Positions 44,635-53,865 are shown, numbered from the stretch's first letter. The stretch: 64,000 nucleotides of DNA from Epilithonimonas mollis (GCF_900142325.1 NZ_FRAM01000001.1:124001-188000); one strand, 5' to 3'. Made by a program: numbers and translations. Notes: generated from the letters alone by a model not told the origin.

Positions 44635-45123
44635 CTACTCCAATATTTTAATCATCCACAGGTTGCAACCAGAATGTCCGGAATTCCCCAATGGTTTTTC
44701 TAAATATTGAAATCCTTGCTTTTCATAAATGGAAACCGCTTTGCTAAACTCCGGAATGCTCTCGAGATAAACTTTTTTATATCCCATCTCTTCAGCTTTT
44801 TCCAGACAATTCTCGAGTAACAACCTTCCGATTCCTTTTCCTCTCGCTTCTTTTGAGAGATAGAATTTCACAAGTTCTGTTGTATCTTCCGGTAAATTGT
44901 CGGTTGGGAAAATCCCGCAACAGCCTAGAATTAAACCGTCTTCTTCGGCTACAAACAAAGCTGATTTTTCAGTCTGAAATAAGTTATACAAGTCATCGGT
45001 TGTCGGATCAGAATATACCGTTCCATCTGTACATTTTACATTGAAATCATTAAAAGAAGCTCTGACAATTTTTGCAAGAATCCCGTTATCTTCTAATTTA
45101 TTTTGTCTGATAATTACTGACAT
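44635..45123 (-). CDS. GNAT-family N-acetyltransferase
   Basis: Single GNAT domain: motif D/B region VAEEDGLILGCCGIFP, acetyl-CoA loop SKEARGKGIGRLLLENCL (about 90-107), and the C-terminal YEKQGFQYLEKP. Length 162 is typical. Substrate unknown. It starts the minus-strand neighbourhood with the UbiA-like gene (13 bp gap); the two could be one transcript. Confidence 0.85.
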   Translation of the reverse strand: MSVIIRQNKLEDNGILAKIVRASFNDFNVKCTDGTVYSDPTTDDLYNLFQTEKSALFVAEEDGLILGCCGIFPTDNLPEDTTELVKFYLSKEARGKGIGRLLLENCLEKAEEMGYKKVYLESIPEFSKAVSIYEKQGFQYLEKPLGNSGHSGCNLWMIKILE

Positions 45124-45136
45124 TTCTTAAATTTCA

Positions 45137-46060
45137 TTAAATCAACCAAGGATATTTATGATAAATCCCATCCAACAACATTGCTAAAATCCCGAAGAAA
45201 ATCCAAAGTCTCAAAAGATTAAGCGATTTGAATTTATCATTTTTCTGGTTTCGGAAAAGCATAAAAACAGTTGTTATAATAACAATTATCGTTATCAAAA
45301 AATACCATGACATAATATTCCGGAATCCAATCCCGACACTCAGAATCACAGAAATTGTCAAAGTAATCATCAAAAGGATTAAAAGAATTGATCTTGTATT
45401 CCGGAATCCGATTCGGTTTGCGATCGTGTCATAACCGAACATTCTATCTGCATTTTTCGTCAATGTATCTTTTATAACATCTATAATGAACAACATCAGA
45501 AAAAGGAAAATTGCCAGGAACAATATCTTAAGAGAAAAAGTCTGGTAATAAATCAACATGCCAAAGAACGGATAGAGTGTTAATGCCACAAAAGTGACGT
45601 TATTAATTACAATAATTTTACTCAGTTTATGACTGTAAAACCACATGAGAAACTGATAAATCAGGAAAAAAACGAATACCCGGTGAGACACGAAGAACGC
45701 CATTCCCAGTGACAAAGTGTTAAGAAGTACATAAGCTATAAGAAAGTACTTCTCTTTGAGGAAACTTTGAAGTCTGGAACGGAAAGGCTGTGTCAGCTGA
45801 TCTTTTTCTTTATCATAAAACCTATTGATAATACCGCCAGCCAAGATGCTGAAAACGGAACAGACAATGATAAAATGCACTTTGTAATCAAAGACAAAAT
45901 TTCTGAAACTTTCTTCTCTGTTAAACAGGAAAAAAGTGGAAACATACAGTGCAAAAGTCAGCAAAACTGCAACGAAAAAGCGTGCACCCAAAAGAAAACC
46001 CATCAACTGAGAAATACGGTAAAGAGCATTTCGGGAAGTCGGTTTTGCTTCATTGTTCAT
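45137..46060 (-). CDS. UbiA-superfamily prenyltransferase
   Basis: Integral membrane enzyme joining a prenyl diphosphate to an acceptor. About eight hydrophobic segments. First Asp-rich site in GGIINRFYDKEKDQL (N...D...D, about 75-89); the second in FIIDVIKDTLTKNADRMFGYDT (D.xxD...D pattern, about 190-211). The acceptor (glycerol-phosphate, quinone precursor or other) cannot be fixed; some flavobacterial members are annotated geranylgeranylglycerol-phosphate geranylgeranyltransferase. Lies next to mevalonate kinase, whose pathway makes the prenyl donor. Confidence 0.82.
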   Translation of the reverse strand: MNNEAKPTSRNALYRISQLMGFLLGARFFVAVLLTFALYVSTFFLFNREESFRNFVFDYKVHFIIVCSVFSILAGGIINRFYDKEKDQLTQPFRSRLQSFLKEKYFLIAYVLLNTLSLGMAFFVSHRVFVFFLIYQFLMWFYSHKLSKIIVINNVTFVALTLYPFFGMLIYYQTFSLKILFLAIFLFLMLFIIDVIKDTLTKNADRMFGYDTIANRIGFRNTRSILLILLMITLTISVILSVGIGFRNIMSWYFLITIIVIITTVFMLFRNQKNDKFKSLNLLRLWIFFGILAMLLDGIYHKYPWLI

Positions 46061-46078
46061 TTTTCCGATTTATTTATA

Positions 46079-46108
46079 AAAAACCTTTCAAAGTCAGACG
46101 ATGAAAGG
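46079..46108 (-). terminator. Intrinsic terminator of the mevalonate kinase gene
   Basis: Minus strand CCTTTC, 13-nt loop, GAAAGG, five T. The stem is short (6 bp). Confidence 0.6.
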
Positions 46109-46133
46109 CTTATTTTACTTTAAATATTTATTT

Positions 46134-47060
46134 TTAAAATCTGTAGATCACTTCTTTATGAAATCCCTCAAGCATTTTATCGGCTTTTTCATAATCCTTC
46201 GTGAAACCCAGGATATAACCGCCACCGCCGCTGCCACATAGTTTCAGATAGTACGCATTGGAATCGATTCCTTTTTTCCAGACATTGAAGAGATTTTCCG
46301 GAATCATCGGACGGAAATGTTCGTAGGCCCAGACTGATAATTTTTTCAGATTACGAAAAAACGGATTCATATCTTTTTTCAGAAAAGTATCGATGCATGC
46401 ATTGTTGTAACGGATAAACTCTTCTTTCAGAGTTTTTCTAAAACCTTCATTCTTCAGTTTTTCAAAGAAAATCTGGATCATCGGCCCGGTTTCACCGGTC
46501 ATTCCTGAATCAATCAGAAAAATAGCACCTTTGCCCAGTTCTTCTTTTGGTATAGCAACTTTGTCCACACTTTCCTTGCTTTCTATCAGGATCGGAAGAT
46601 TCATAAAACAGATCAGCGGGTCGATACCGGAACTTTTTCCGTGGAAGTAACTTTCCAGCAGTCCGAAAATCATTTTAAGATCTTTGAGTTCGTTTTTTGA
46701 AATCGTTTCAGGTTCTCTTTTTGTAAACGAATATTTTTCGAAAATCGCTGCAACCAAAGCTCCTGAACTGCCAACACCATAACCTTGCGGAATATTGGAA
46801 TCGAAAAACAAACCTTTAGCAATATCAATTTTGAAAGATTCTACATCCAGCTGATATTCTTTTGGTAATTCCAAATCAAGAAGATAATCAGAATATTTTT
46901 CCAGAGATTGGTTTGATTTTTTTTCAAAATCATTGTCAAGCTCCGAAAATTTCAGTGTGCCTTTATAAAAACTGTAAGGCAATGTAAGACCTTGGGAATC
47001 CTCAATAATGCCATACTCACCGAACAAAAGAATCTTTGCGTAGAATAAAGGGTTATTCAT
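46134..47060 (-). CDS. mvk: Mevalonate kinase (GHMP family)
   Basis: Phosphorylates mevalonate in the mevalonate route to isopentenyl diphosphate, which many Flavobacteriia use instead of the MEP route. GHMP motifs: N-terminal AKILLFGEYGII, the ATP-binding QGYGVGSSGALVAAI (about residues 90-105) and the C-terminal LCGSGGGGYILGF (about 273). SGIDPLIC carries the catalytic Asp. Length 308. Phosphomevalonate kinase is an alternative, but the N-terminal motif and length fit MVK. Confidence 0.86.
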   Translation of the reverse strand: MNNPLFYAKILLFGEYGIIEDSQGLTLPYSFYKGTLKFSELDNDFEKKSNQSLEKYSDYLLDLELPKEYQLDVESFKIDIAKGLFFDSNIPQGYGVGSSGALVAAIFEKYSFTKREPETISKNELKDLKMIFGLLESYFHGKSSGIDPLICFMNLPILIESKESVDKVAIPKEELGKGAIFLIDSGMTGETGPMIQIFFEKLKNEGFRKTLKEEFIRYNNACIDTFLKKDMNPFFRNLKKLSVWAYEHFRPMIPENLFNVWKKGIDSNAYYLKLCGSGGGGYILGFTKDYEKADKMLEGFHKEVIYRF

Positions 47061-47077
47061 ATAGTGTTTTAATGTTG

Positions 47078-47085
47078 CAAATTTA
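47078..47085 (-). promoter_or_regulatory. -7 element of mevalonate kinase
   Basis: TAAATTTG on the minus strand, 18 bp before the ATG; exact TAnnTTTG match. Confidence 0.5.
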
Positions 47086-47144
47086 CAAAAAAATAAACTA
47101 CTCTGATATGATCAATAAACGAACCGAAATTTATTTTTTAATAA

Positions 47145-48626
47145 TTATCTTGTATTATTTTTCACTTTCATAAAACGGATCAGTACTAATCCGATTGCAA
47201 AGAAAATAGTCATAGACAAAGCTGCGTAACGCATATTGTTGTAATGCTCGATCAATGTGGCAAATATGAAAGTTCCCAAAATAATTGCTATTTTTTCCAA
47301 AACATCATAAAAACTGAAATACGTTGTATTATCCATAGAATCAGTCGGAAGCAGCTTGGAATAAGTTGATCTGGACATCGCCTGCAAACCTCCCATTACT
47401 AAACCAATGACACCTGCTATTCCATAAAACTGGTATTCTACGTTCGGATTTTCTTTGTTAAGGTAATATGCCGACAGACATGCACCAATCCAAAGGGCAA
47501 CCGTAATGCTGATGACATTCTTATTCCCTATTTTTTTTGATAACCATGAGAAGAATAATGCTCCGATAATCGCTTCGATCTGGATCAGTAATAGAGTCAT
47601 TATCAGTTTTTCCTGAGCCATATTGATCTCTCTCTTTCCGAATAGTGTTGCCATCAGGAAAATCGTCTGCATCCCAACGCTGTAAAAGAAAAAACTGGAA
47701 AGGAAATATTTCAGATTCCTGTCTCCGAAAAGGTGATTCCCAACTTTGAATAATTCTTTGAAACTTTGTTTTACGATATCTTTATAGAAGCTGATGTTAT
47801 CTTTAAAAACCTCAAGAAAACCGCCTTGCTGAGAGTGGCTTTTGAAGATGTTTTTGTAATTGAGCAAAACCAGATCTTTGGGCAGTTGCTCTTTAATCTG
47901 GCCAAATTGCGGCAAATGTTTGAAGGTATACTGAGAAAACCCAAACCACCACGCTCCTGTCAAAAGAAAAGACACACGTGTATAAATCTTTGCCTGATCA
48001 GGGTTTTTTGCACAAACCTGGATCAATACCAGGCAGACCACAACCAAAATCACAGAACCGATATAGCCGTAAACATAACCTTTCGCAGACAACGCATCCT
48101 GTTTGTCAGGCGTTGCAATATCGGGTAAAAAGGAATTATAGAAAACCAGACTTCCCCAGAAACCAACACTCGCCGTCACACTGAACAATAATCCGAGCCA
48201 GACTGTCCCCATTCCGGTAAACATTGCCAATCCCATACACGATGTTGCACCGAGATAACAGAAAAACTGAAGGAACGATTTCTTATTCCCAATCGTGTCT
48301 GCCAAAGAAGACAAAATCGGAGAAAGCAGAACGACTATGATGAAAGAAAGCGTGAGAGAGTAACCATACACTGTATCAGGATGATATTCCTTTCCAAAAA
48401 TCGTTATCATGTGAGGTATGGCAACATCAATCCATCTGTTGGTTTCTGCTACAAATTCTTTTTTCTCGCTTGCCGTTGTAAGGATGGCATAATAAATCGG
48501 AAAAATGGTGGAGGTGATTACCAGTGAATAAACCGAGTTTGCCCAATCATATAATGCCCAGGCCCTCATTATTTTCGGACTATTTTTGATTGAATTTTCT
48601 GTGGTCGTTTTTTCTATTTCTGACAT
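47145..48626 (-). CDS. MFS transporter, UMF1/Atg22 type
   Basis: Twelve-segment MFS protein of the family named after yeast Atg22 (vacuolar amino-acid effluxer; YxiO in bacteria). N-terminal RAWALYDWANSVYSLVITSTIFP is the family signature; SPILSSLADTIGNKK is motif A. Length 493. Probably exports amino acids or other small solutes; no direct evidence. Its start is 105 bp from array 2. Confidence 0.88.
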   Translation of the reverse strand: MSEIEKTTTENSIKNSPKIMRAWALYDWANSVYSLVITSTIFPIYYAILTTASEKKEFVAETNRWIDVAIPHMITIFGKEYHPDTVYGYSLTLSFIIVVLLSPILSSLADTIGNKKSFLQFFCYLGATSCMGLAMFTGMGTVWLGLLFSVTASVGFWGSLVFYNSFLPDIATPDKQDALSAKGYVYGYIGSVILVVVCLVLIQVCAKNPDQAKIYTRVSFLLTGAWWFGFSQYTFKHLPQFGQIKEQLPKDLVLLNYKNIFKSHSQQGGFLEVFKDNISFYKDIVKQSFKELFKVGNHLFGDRNLKYFLSSFFFYSVGMQTIFLMATLFGKREINMAQEKLIMTLLLIQIEAIIGALFFSWLSKKIGNKNVISITVALWIGACLSAYYLNKENPNVEYQFYGIAGVIGLVMGGLQAMSRSTYSKLLPTDSMDNTTYFSFYDVLEKIAIILGTFIFATLIEHYNNMRYAALSMTIFFAIGLVLIRFMKVKNNTR

Positions 48627-48645
48627 TGGAAATATATTATTTAGA

Positions 48646-48653
48646 CAAAAATA
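48646..48653 (-). promoter_or_regulatory. -7 element of the UMF1-type transporter gene
   Basis: TATTTTTG on the minus strand, 20 bp before the ATG; exact TAnnTTTG match. Any minus-strand transcript from this promoter leads away from array 2. Confidence 0.5.
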
Positions 48654-48730
48654 AAAAAACCATTAAATAAAACGATTAATTAATGGTTTTATTTATTTCA
48701 AGTTTAATCTTTAATGTTATTTAAACAGAA

Positions 48731-48982
48731 GTCCGGCTTTCAAATCTTTAGGAGATCCTATCAAGTTAACAGGTCAGCCTGCGGTTATCTCAGCCCGGCC
48801 TACTGAAAATGTAGCCTGGCCTATGAAAAGTATAGGCGGGCTTACTAAAAAATATAGGTTCGCCTACAAAACAGGTAGGCGGACCTTCAAAAATAATAGG
48901 CTCGCCTATCAAAAACAAAGGCCCGCTTGCAAAATTGGTAGGCGGACCTAGTAAATTGCAAGGTCGGAATACAATATGTACA
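48731..48982 (+). repeat. Second, diverged array of 21-bp hairpin units (array 2)
   Basis: About twelve units of 20-22 bp (mostly exactly 21) with consensus GGNNNGCCTAYNAAAANNNNA. Units differ much more than in array 1, yet the hairpin is kept by matched changes: GCCTAT-7-ATAGGC (48821-48839), GCCTAC-7-GTAGGC (48863-48881) and GCTTGC-7-GTAGGC (two G-T wobbles). The second unit (48751-48771) shares the 12-mer AGGAGATCCTAT with the end of array 1. It fills most of the 448-bp gap between the transporter and thiolase genes; 48627-48730 and 48983-49074 show nothing else beyond the transporter promoter. Confidence 0.9.
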
Positions 48983-49074
48983 AGTTTAAAATAATTAAAA
49001 CCTATTATTATTACTAAATTAATAATTTTCGTCCTGCATATTAACCACTAAGATTAAGTTTAAAAAATTAAAAT

Positions 49075-50256
49075 CTATTGCAGATTCTCTATAACAATTG
49101 CAGTTGCACCGCCGCCACCGTTACAGATTGTAGCTGCGCCATATTTTCCGTTATTCTGCTTCAGAACATTAATCAGTGTCACAATGATTCTGGAGCCGGA
49201 ACTTCCCAGCGGATGCCCCAGCGATACTGCACCACCATTGACATTTACTTTTGAAGGGTCTAAACCCAGGATTTTGTTATTCGCCAAACCAACGACAGAA
49301 AACGCTTCATTAAATTCAAAGAAATCGATATCGTCTGTTGTCAGATTAGCCTTTTTCAGGGCAATAGGTAAAGCTTTGGAAGGCGCAGTTGTGAATCTTT
49401 CCGGCTCAATCGCTGCATCAGCGTAAGAAATAATCCTGGCTAAAGGTTTCAAACCTGACTCTTCCATTTTTTCTTTTGACATCAGGATCAAAGCAGAAGC
49501 ACCGTCATTCAAGGTTGAAGCATTCGCAGCTGTAACTGTTCCGTTTTCTTTCTGGAAAACCGTTGGCAAAGTTGGGATTTTATCGAATTTTACCGCTTTA
49601 TATTCTTCATCTTCTGAGAAAATAACAGGGTCTCCTTTTCTTTGTGGAATAGTAACCGGAACAACCTCATCGGCAAATTTCCCTGCTTCCCAAGCTGCAG
49701 CTGATCTTTTATAAGATTGGATGGCGAAAGCATCCTGCTCTTCTCGTGTAATATTGTTTTCCTTTGCGCATAATTCTGCGCAAACGCCCATATGCTGTTT
49801 ATTATAAACATCGGTCAAACCATCTTTCAGAAGCCCGTCCTGCATTTTGATCTCGCCCAGTTTCACACCGTTTCTTCCGTCAAGATAATGTGGAACGCTG
49901 GACATATTTTCCATGCCGCCGGCAACGATAACATTTACATCTCCAGCTTTGATCGCCTGTGCTGCCATTGTAACCGCTTTCATTCCGGAAGCACAAACTT
50001 TATTGATAGTTGTAGAAGGTGTATGATTGGACAAACCTGCTCCTAAAGCGACTTGTCTTGCCGGCGCTTGTCCAAGATTGGCCTGCAAAACATTACCCAT
50101 ATAAATTTCCTCAACCAAACCCGGGTCAAGACTGATTTTTTCTAAAGCTCCTTTTACAGCAGCAACGCCCAATTGTGTAGCAGGAACGCCCGAAAGGCTT
50201 CCCATAAAACTTCCCATGGGTGTTCTGACCGCTGATACAATGAATACTTCTTTCAT
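49075..50256 (-). CDS. atoB: Acetyl-CoA C-acetyltransferase (thiolase II)
   Basis: Condenses two acetyl-CoA to acetoacetyl-CoA, or the reverse. Active-site residues: Cys in INKVCASGMKAV (about 88), His in SLGHPLGSSGSR (about 348) and Cys in CNGGGGATA (about 378). Length 393. It can serve HMG-CoA/mevalonate synthesis and the acetoacetate route of ScoA/ScoB; both partners are in the window but far apart. Confidence 0.93.
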   Translation of the reverse strand: MKEVFIVSAVRTPMGSFMGSLSGVPATQLGVAAVKGALEKISLDPGLVEEIYMGNVLQANLGQAPARQVALGAGLSNHTPSTTINKVCASGMKAVTMAAQAIKAGDVNVIVAGGMENMSSVPHYLDGRNGVKLGEIKMQDGLLKDGLTDVYNKQHMGVCAELCAKENNITREEQDAFAIQSYKRSAAAWEAGKFADEVVPVTIPQRKGDPVIFSEDEEYKAVKFDKIPTLPTVFQKENGTVTAANASTLNDGASALILMSKEKMEESGLKPLARIISYADAAIEPERFTTAPSKALPIALKKANLTTDDIDFFEFNEAFSVVGLANNKILGLDPSKVNVNGGAVSLGHPLGSSGSRIIVTLINVLKQNNGKYGAATICNGGGGATAIVIENLQ

Positions 50257-50263
50257 GCTATTT

Positions 50264-50662
50264 TTAATTTTTTATTGTATTGATATTTTTTCTTGATGTG
50301 ATTAAAATAATGACTGCACCTAAAAATTCGATGAACCATCCCCAGGATAATTTGACAATTCCGGCAAATGTGGACTGCCAGGATCTGAACGGTAAAAAAC
50401 TGAAATAATCCAAAGATTTCAGCTTAATGGCAATAATTGTGAAAACAAAAAGCAATATCATTAAAAATGCCATTATTCTCACGAATTTAGTTTTGTCGAT
50501 TAGAATGAAAACCAGTGTGAGTAAAGAAAATCCCCAAACTGCCATCGCAAGGGTGTTATCGACTTTCCAATAGTTCCAGTTTCCGGCAATGGGGATATGA
50601 ACCAATGGCAAAAAACTGCCTGCCACAACCAAAAACAAACCGATTAACTGTAAATTTTTCAT
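50264..50662 (-). CDS. Four-TM membrane protein, unknown
   Basis: About 132 residues, four hydrophobic segments (IGLFLVVAGSFLPLVHIP, LAMAVWGFSLLTLVFILI, IMAFLMILLFVFTIIAI, FIEFLGAVIILI). No functional motif; the text between is short and tryptophan-containing (GNWNYWKVDN, RSWQSTFAGI). Start at ATG 50662 (MKNLQLIG); an open frame 21 codons upstream has no support. Its stop is 8 bp before the thiolase start, so both probably share a transcript. Confidence 0.7.
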   Translation of the reverse strand: MKNLQLIGLFLVVAGSFLPLVHIPIAGNWNYWKVDNTLAMAVWGFSLLTLVFILIDKTKFVRIMAFLMILLFVFTIIAIKLKSLDYFSFLPFRSWQSTFAGIVKLSWGWFIEFLGAVIILITSRKNINTIKN

Positions 50663-50735
50663 TTTTAATTCTTGTTTGCCAATGTAATAAAAATTCCTGT
50701 CCTGCAAAAAATGTATTACAATCATTCTTAGTCAA

Positions 50736-50770
50736 AATAAAAATCACATCTCTTCCGAAATGTGATTTTA
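50736..50770 (-). terminator. Intrinsic terminator of the 2OG oxygenase gene
   Basis: AAAATCACAT / ATGTGATTTT, 10-bp stem, 10-nt loop, A/T-rich tail on the minus strand. 18 bp past the stop. Confidence 0.75.
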
Positions 50771-50787
50771 ATCTTAGCTGATACAAA

Positions 50788-51738
50788 TTAAATTTTAATC
50801 AATCCCAATTCTATCAGTCGTTCTCTGAGGAATTCTCCTGCGGTTGTATCCTGATAGAGTTTTAGATTATTTTCATCAATGCAGTTTTCTAAAGCATTGA
50901 GCGACATCTCGCTGATCGGATGCATAAAAAACGGAATGGAATATCTGGAAGTTCCCCAAAGTTCTCTTGGCGGATTCACCACTCTGTGGATGGTAGATTT
51001 CAGTTTATTGTTTGTATGTCTTGACAACATATCACCAACGTTGATCATCAGTTCATCCTGTTCTGCTATTGCATCGATCCAGTCGCCATTATGATTCTGA
51101 ACCTGAAGACCTTTTCCCTGAGAACCCATCAGAAGTGTAATCAAATTGATGTCTCCGTGCGCAGCAGATCTCACCGCATCATCAGGTTCTTCAGTAATTG
51201 GCGGATAATGAATCGGTCTCAGGATCGAGTTTCCTTCCGCAATTTTATCATCAAAATAAAACTCATCCAGACCAAGATATAAAGCCAAAGCTCTCAAAAC
51301 ATATTTCCCTGTTTTCTCCAGCATCTGGTACGTTTCCTTTCCCACCGTATTGAATTTCGGAAGTTCGTCCACGATCACATTATCAGGATAGACTTCTTTG
51401 TACTTCGAGCCTTCAGAAAGATATTGTCCAAAATGCCAGAACTCTTTCAAATCTCCTTTTTTGAAGCCTTTTGCGGTTTCTTTCCCGAATCCCACATAAC
51501 CGCGCTGGCCACCGATTCCGGGAATTTCGTACTTGAGCTTGGTTTCTTCCGGCAATTCGAAGAAATTCTTCACTTCTCCATACAGCTCATCGACTAACTG
51601 GTCATCAAGAAAATGGCCTTTGAGTGCTACAAATCCAATTTCTTCGTAAGCTTTTCCGATTTCATTTACAAATTTCTGTTTGCGTTCCGGGTTGTCCGAA
51701 AGGAAATCACGCAGATCTACACTAGGTATTTTGTCCAT
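50788..51738 (-). CDS. 2-oxoglutarate/Fe(II) oxygenase (isopenicillin N synthase family)
   Basis: Iron-dependent oxygenase of the IPNS/2OG superfamily. N-terminal DIOX_N region (IPSVDLRDF, EIGFVALKGH), then the C-terminal jellyroll with the Fe triad HGDINLITLL (HxD, about 194) and STIHRVVNP (His), and the 2OG-binding RYSIPFF (Arg-x-Ser). Length 316 is typical. Bacterial members oxidise diverse small molecules; the substrate cannot be given. It is monocistronic. Confidence 0.88.
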   Translation of the reverse strand: MDKIPSVDLRDFLSDNPERKQKFVNEIGKAYEEIGFVALKGHFLDDQLVDELYGEVKNFFELPEETKLKYEIPGIGGQRGYVGFGKETAKGFKKGDLKEFWHFGQYLSEGSKYKEVYPDNVIVDELPKFNTVGKETYQMLEKTGKYVLRALALYLGLDEFYFDDKIAEGNSILRPIHYPPITEEPDDAVRSAAHGDINLITLLMGSQGKGLQVQNHNGDWIDAIAEQDELMINVGDMLSRHTNNKLKSTIHRVVNPPRELWGTSRYSIPFFMHPISEMSLNALENCIDENNLKLYQDTTAGEFLRERLIELGLIKI

Positions 51739-51828
51739 TGATAAATAGAAATTTTTGTGCTGTAAAAATACAGATTTTTATCTTGTAACAAAGTTGACCC
51801 TGATAATTTAATATCGGCAAAAAACCAT

Positions 51829-51836
51829 TAGATTTG
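51829..51836 (+). promoter_or_regulatory. -7 element close to the esterase start
   Basis: TAGATTTG ends only 6 bp before the ATG at 51843, so a transcript from it would have almost no leader. No clean -33 TTG at the right distance. Confidence 0.35.
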
Positions 51837-51842
51837 CAGTCT

Positions 51843-52481
51843 ATGGAATTACAATATCTCGTACGGGAACCTCAGCATATCAATCCGGAAACGCCAATTT
51901 TATTTATGCTTCACGGCTACGGAAGTAATGAAGAAGACCTTTTCAGCTTTGTGCCTACTCTGCCGGAAGACTGGCTGGTTATAAGTTTCCGGGCACCTAA
52001 AAATTCAAACTATGGCGGTTTTGCCTGGTTTGATATTGACTTCAATAGTGCAGAAAATTTCATTGATGAAATGGATGGGAATGAAGCCGTGAAAACCGTA
52101 ATGGAAAATATAATGTCTGTTACTAACCGATATGGGCTAACGAATAATCCTACACATCTCTGCGGATTCAGTCAGGGTGGAATAATTGTTTATTCGCTGG
52201 CTTTACAATATCCTGATTTGTTTTCAAAAGTTGCCTGCCTCAGCTCTTATCCCGAAGAAAAAATGCTGAAAAATTTGGTAAAGGACAAAAAGAAATATGA
52301 AAATCTGCGTTTCTTTATCTCTCACGGGATGGATGATGCTGTGATTCCTATTGATTGGGGAAGGAAAGCGGCTGAAATTTTGTATGATCTGAGTGCTTAT
52401 TTTTCTTTCCGAGAATATATGAGCGGCCATGGTGTGAATCAGAAAAATTATCTGGATCTGATGGAGTTTTTCAAGAAATAA
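51843..52481 (+). CDS. Alpha/beta-hydrolase, carboxylesterase type (Abhydrolase_2)
   Basis: Serine esterase of the YpfH/acyl-protein-thioesterase-like family. Oxyanion strand FMLHGYGSNEEDLF, nucleophile elbow LCGFSQGG (about residue 105), acid in HGMDDAVIP and His in SGHGVNQ. Length about 212 is usual. Start at ATG 51843; the TTG three codons before lies inside the -7 box. A good bidirectional terminator separates it from pepP. Confidence 0.87.
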   Translation: MELQYLVREPQHINPETPILFMLHGYGSNEEDLFSFVPTLPEDWLVISFRAPKNSNYGGFAWFDIDFNSAENFIDEMDGNEAVKTVMENIMSVTNRYGLTNNPTHLCGFSQGGIIVYSLALQYPDLFSKVACLSSYPEEKMLKNLVKDKKKYENLRFFISHGMDDAVIPIDWGRKAAEILYDLSAYFSFREYMSGHGVNQKNYLDLMEFFKK

Positions 52482-52500
52482 CAACATACAATTCAAAATA

Positions 52501-52536
52501 AAAAATCCCAAACATCAATTGATATTTGGGATTTTT
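52501..52536. terminator. Bidirectional intrinsic terminator
   Basis: 12-bp stem AAAAATCCCAAA / TTTGGGATTTTT with a partly self-complementary loop; T-runs both ways. It serves the esterase and the convergent aminopeptidase gene. Confidence 0.9.
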
Positions 52537-52566
52537 ATAATAATTATTAAAATAACATAATTTTTT

Positions 52567-53865
52567 TTAATAATTCATCACATCTTCAATTTCTTCCACA
52601 GTAATCGGAATGTTTGACATCATATTGAAAGGTTTCCCAGAAGCCTGAATCACATAGTCATCTTCAATCCTCACACCCAATCCTTCTGCCGGGATATAAA
52701 AACCGGGCTCATTGGTAAAAACCATGTTCTCTACAAAATCATCGGTCAGGATTCCATAATCGTGCGTATCCAATCCCATATGGTGGGAAGTTCCGTGCAT
52801 CATATATTTTTTATAAGCCGGCCATTTCGGATCTTCATTCTGGACATCAGCTTTATCAATCAAGCCCAGTTGTAAAAGTTCCGCTGTGTAAACCTCGCCC
52901 ATTTCCTTGTGGAATCTGTACCAGTTATTCCCTGCAACCAAACGGTCTTCCGCTTCCATCTTACATCTTAAAACAGCATTGTAGATTTCCTTTTGTCTTG
53001 CAGAATATCTTCCGTTTACAGGAATAGTTCTTGTTAAATCACTCGAATAATTTGCATACTCAGCACCAACATCCAGAAGAATCACATCACCGTCTTTGCA
53101 TTGCTGATTATTGGCGATATAATGAAGGACATTGGCATTATTCCCGCTTGCAATGATTGGAGTATAAGCAAATCCTTTGCTTCTGTTCTTTATAAATTCG
53201 TGGATAAGTTCTGCTTCGATTTCGTATTCCCAAACGTTTGTTTTGATGAAGCTCAGCAATCTTCTGATTCCTTTTTCCGTGATATTACAAGCATTTTGAA
53301 TCAAAGCTAACTCCTCAGGTTCTTTGATACTTCTCAGACGCTGGAGAATCGGATTGCTTCTTTTATAATTATGCATTGGAAAATCTGCCTGTACTTTTCT
53401 GATGAACCGGTCTTCTCTCAGCTCGGTTTCCACAGCGTTTCTGTAATGCTCGTTCCTATTAAGGTATACATTTTCTGCTTCATACATCAACGATTTGAAA
53501 ACTTTTTCAAAATCGCTTAGCCAATAAACCGTTTTGATTCCCGATACTTCATAAGCCTGATCTTTGGACAGTTTTTCGCCTTCCCAGACTGCAATATGCT
53601 CATTGGTTTCTCTCAGGAACAAAATTTCCCTGTTTTCCTCCAGATATGCATCCGGAAAAATCACCAAAATGCTTTCTTCCTGATCCACGCCACTGAGATA
53701 AAAAATATCACGATGTTGCTGAAAAGGCATTGTAGAGTCTGCACTGATAGGATAGATATCATTAGAATTAAAAACTGCAAGAGATTTCGGAAGTAATTTT
53801 TCCGCGAACTTTTTTCTGTTTTTAATAAAAAGAGAGCCCGGAATTTGTTCGTATTTTGTTGTCAT
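52567..53865 (-). CDS. pepP: Xaa-Pro aminopeptidase (M24B)
   Basis: Cytosolic metalloprotease releasing N-terminal residues before proline. N-terminal AMP_N domain (HRDIFYLSGVDQEES), C-terminal pita-bread domain with the five metal ligands: LLDVGAEYANYSSDLTRT (two Asp), GTSHHMGLDTHD (His), TNEPGFYIP (Glu), GVRIEDDYVI (Glu). Length 432 is typical. Confidence 0.94.
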   Translation of the reverse strand: MTTKYEQIPGSLFIKNRKKFAEKLLPKSLAVFNSNDIYPISADSTMPFQQHRDIFYLSGVDQEESILVIFPDAYLEENREILFLRETNEHIAVWEGEKLSKDQAYEVSGIKTVYWLSDFEKVFKSLMYEAENVYLNRNEHYRNAVETELREDRFIRKVQADFPMHNYKRSNPILQRLRSIKEPEELALIQNACNITEKGIRRLLSFIKTNVWEYEIEAELIHEFIKNRSKGFAYTPIIASGNNANVLHYIANNQQCKDGDVILLDVGAEYANYSSDLTRTIPVNGRYSARQKEIYNAVLRCKMEAEDRLVAGNNWYRFHKEMGEVYTAELLQLGLIDKADVQNEDPKWPAYKKYMMHGTSHHMGLDTHDYGILTDDFVENMVFTNEPGFYIPAEGLGVRIEDDYVIQASGKPFNMMSNIPITVEEIEDVMNY

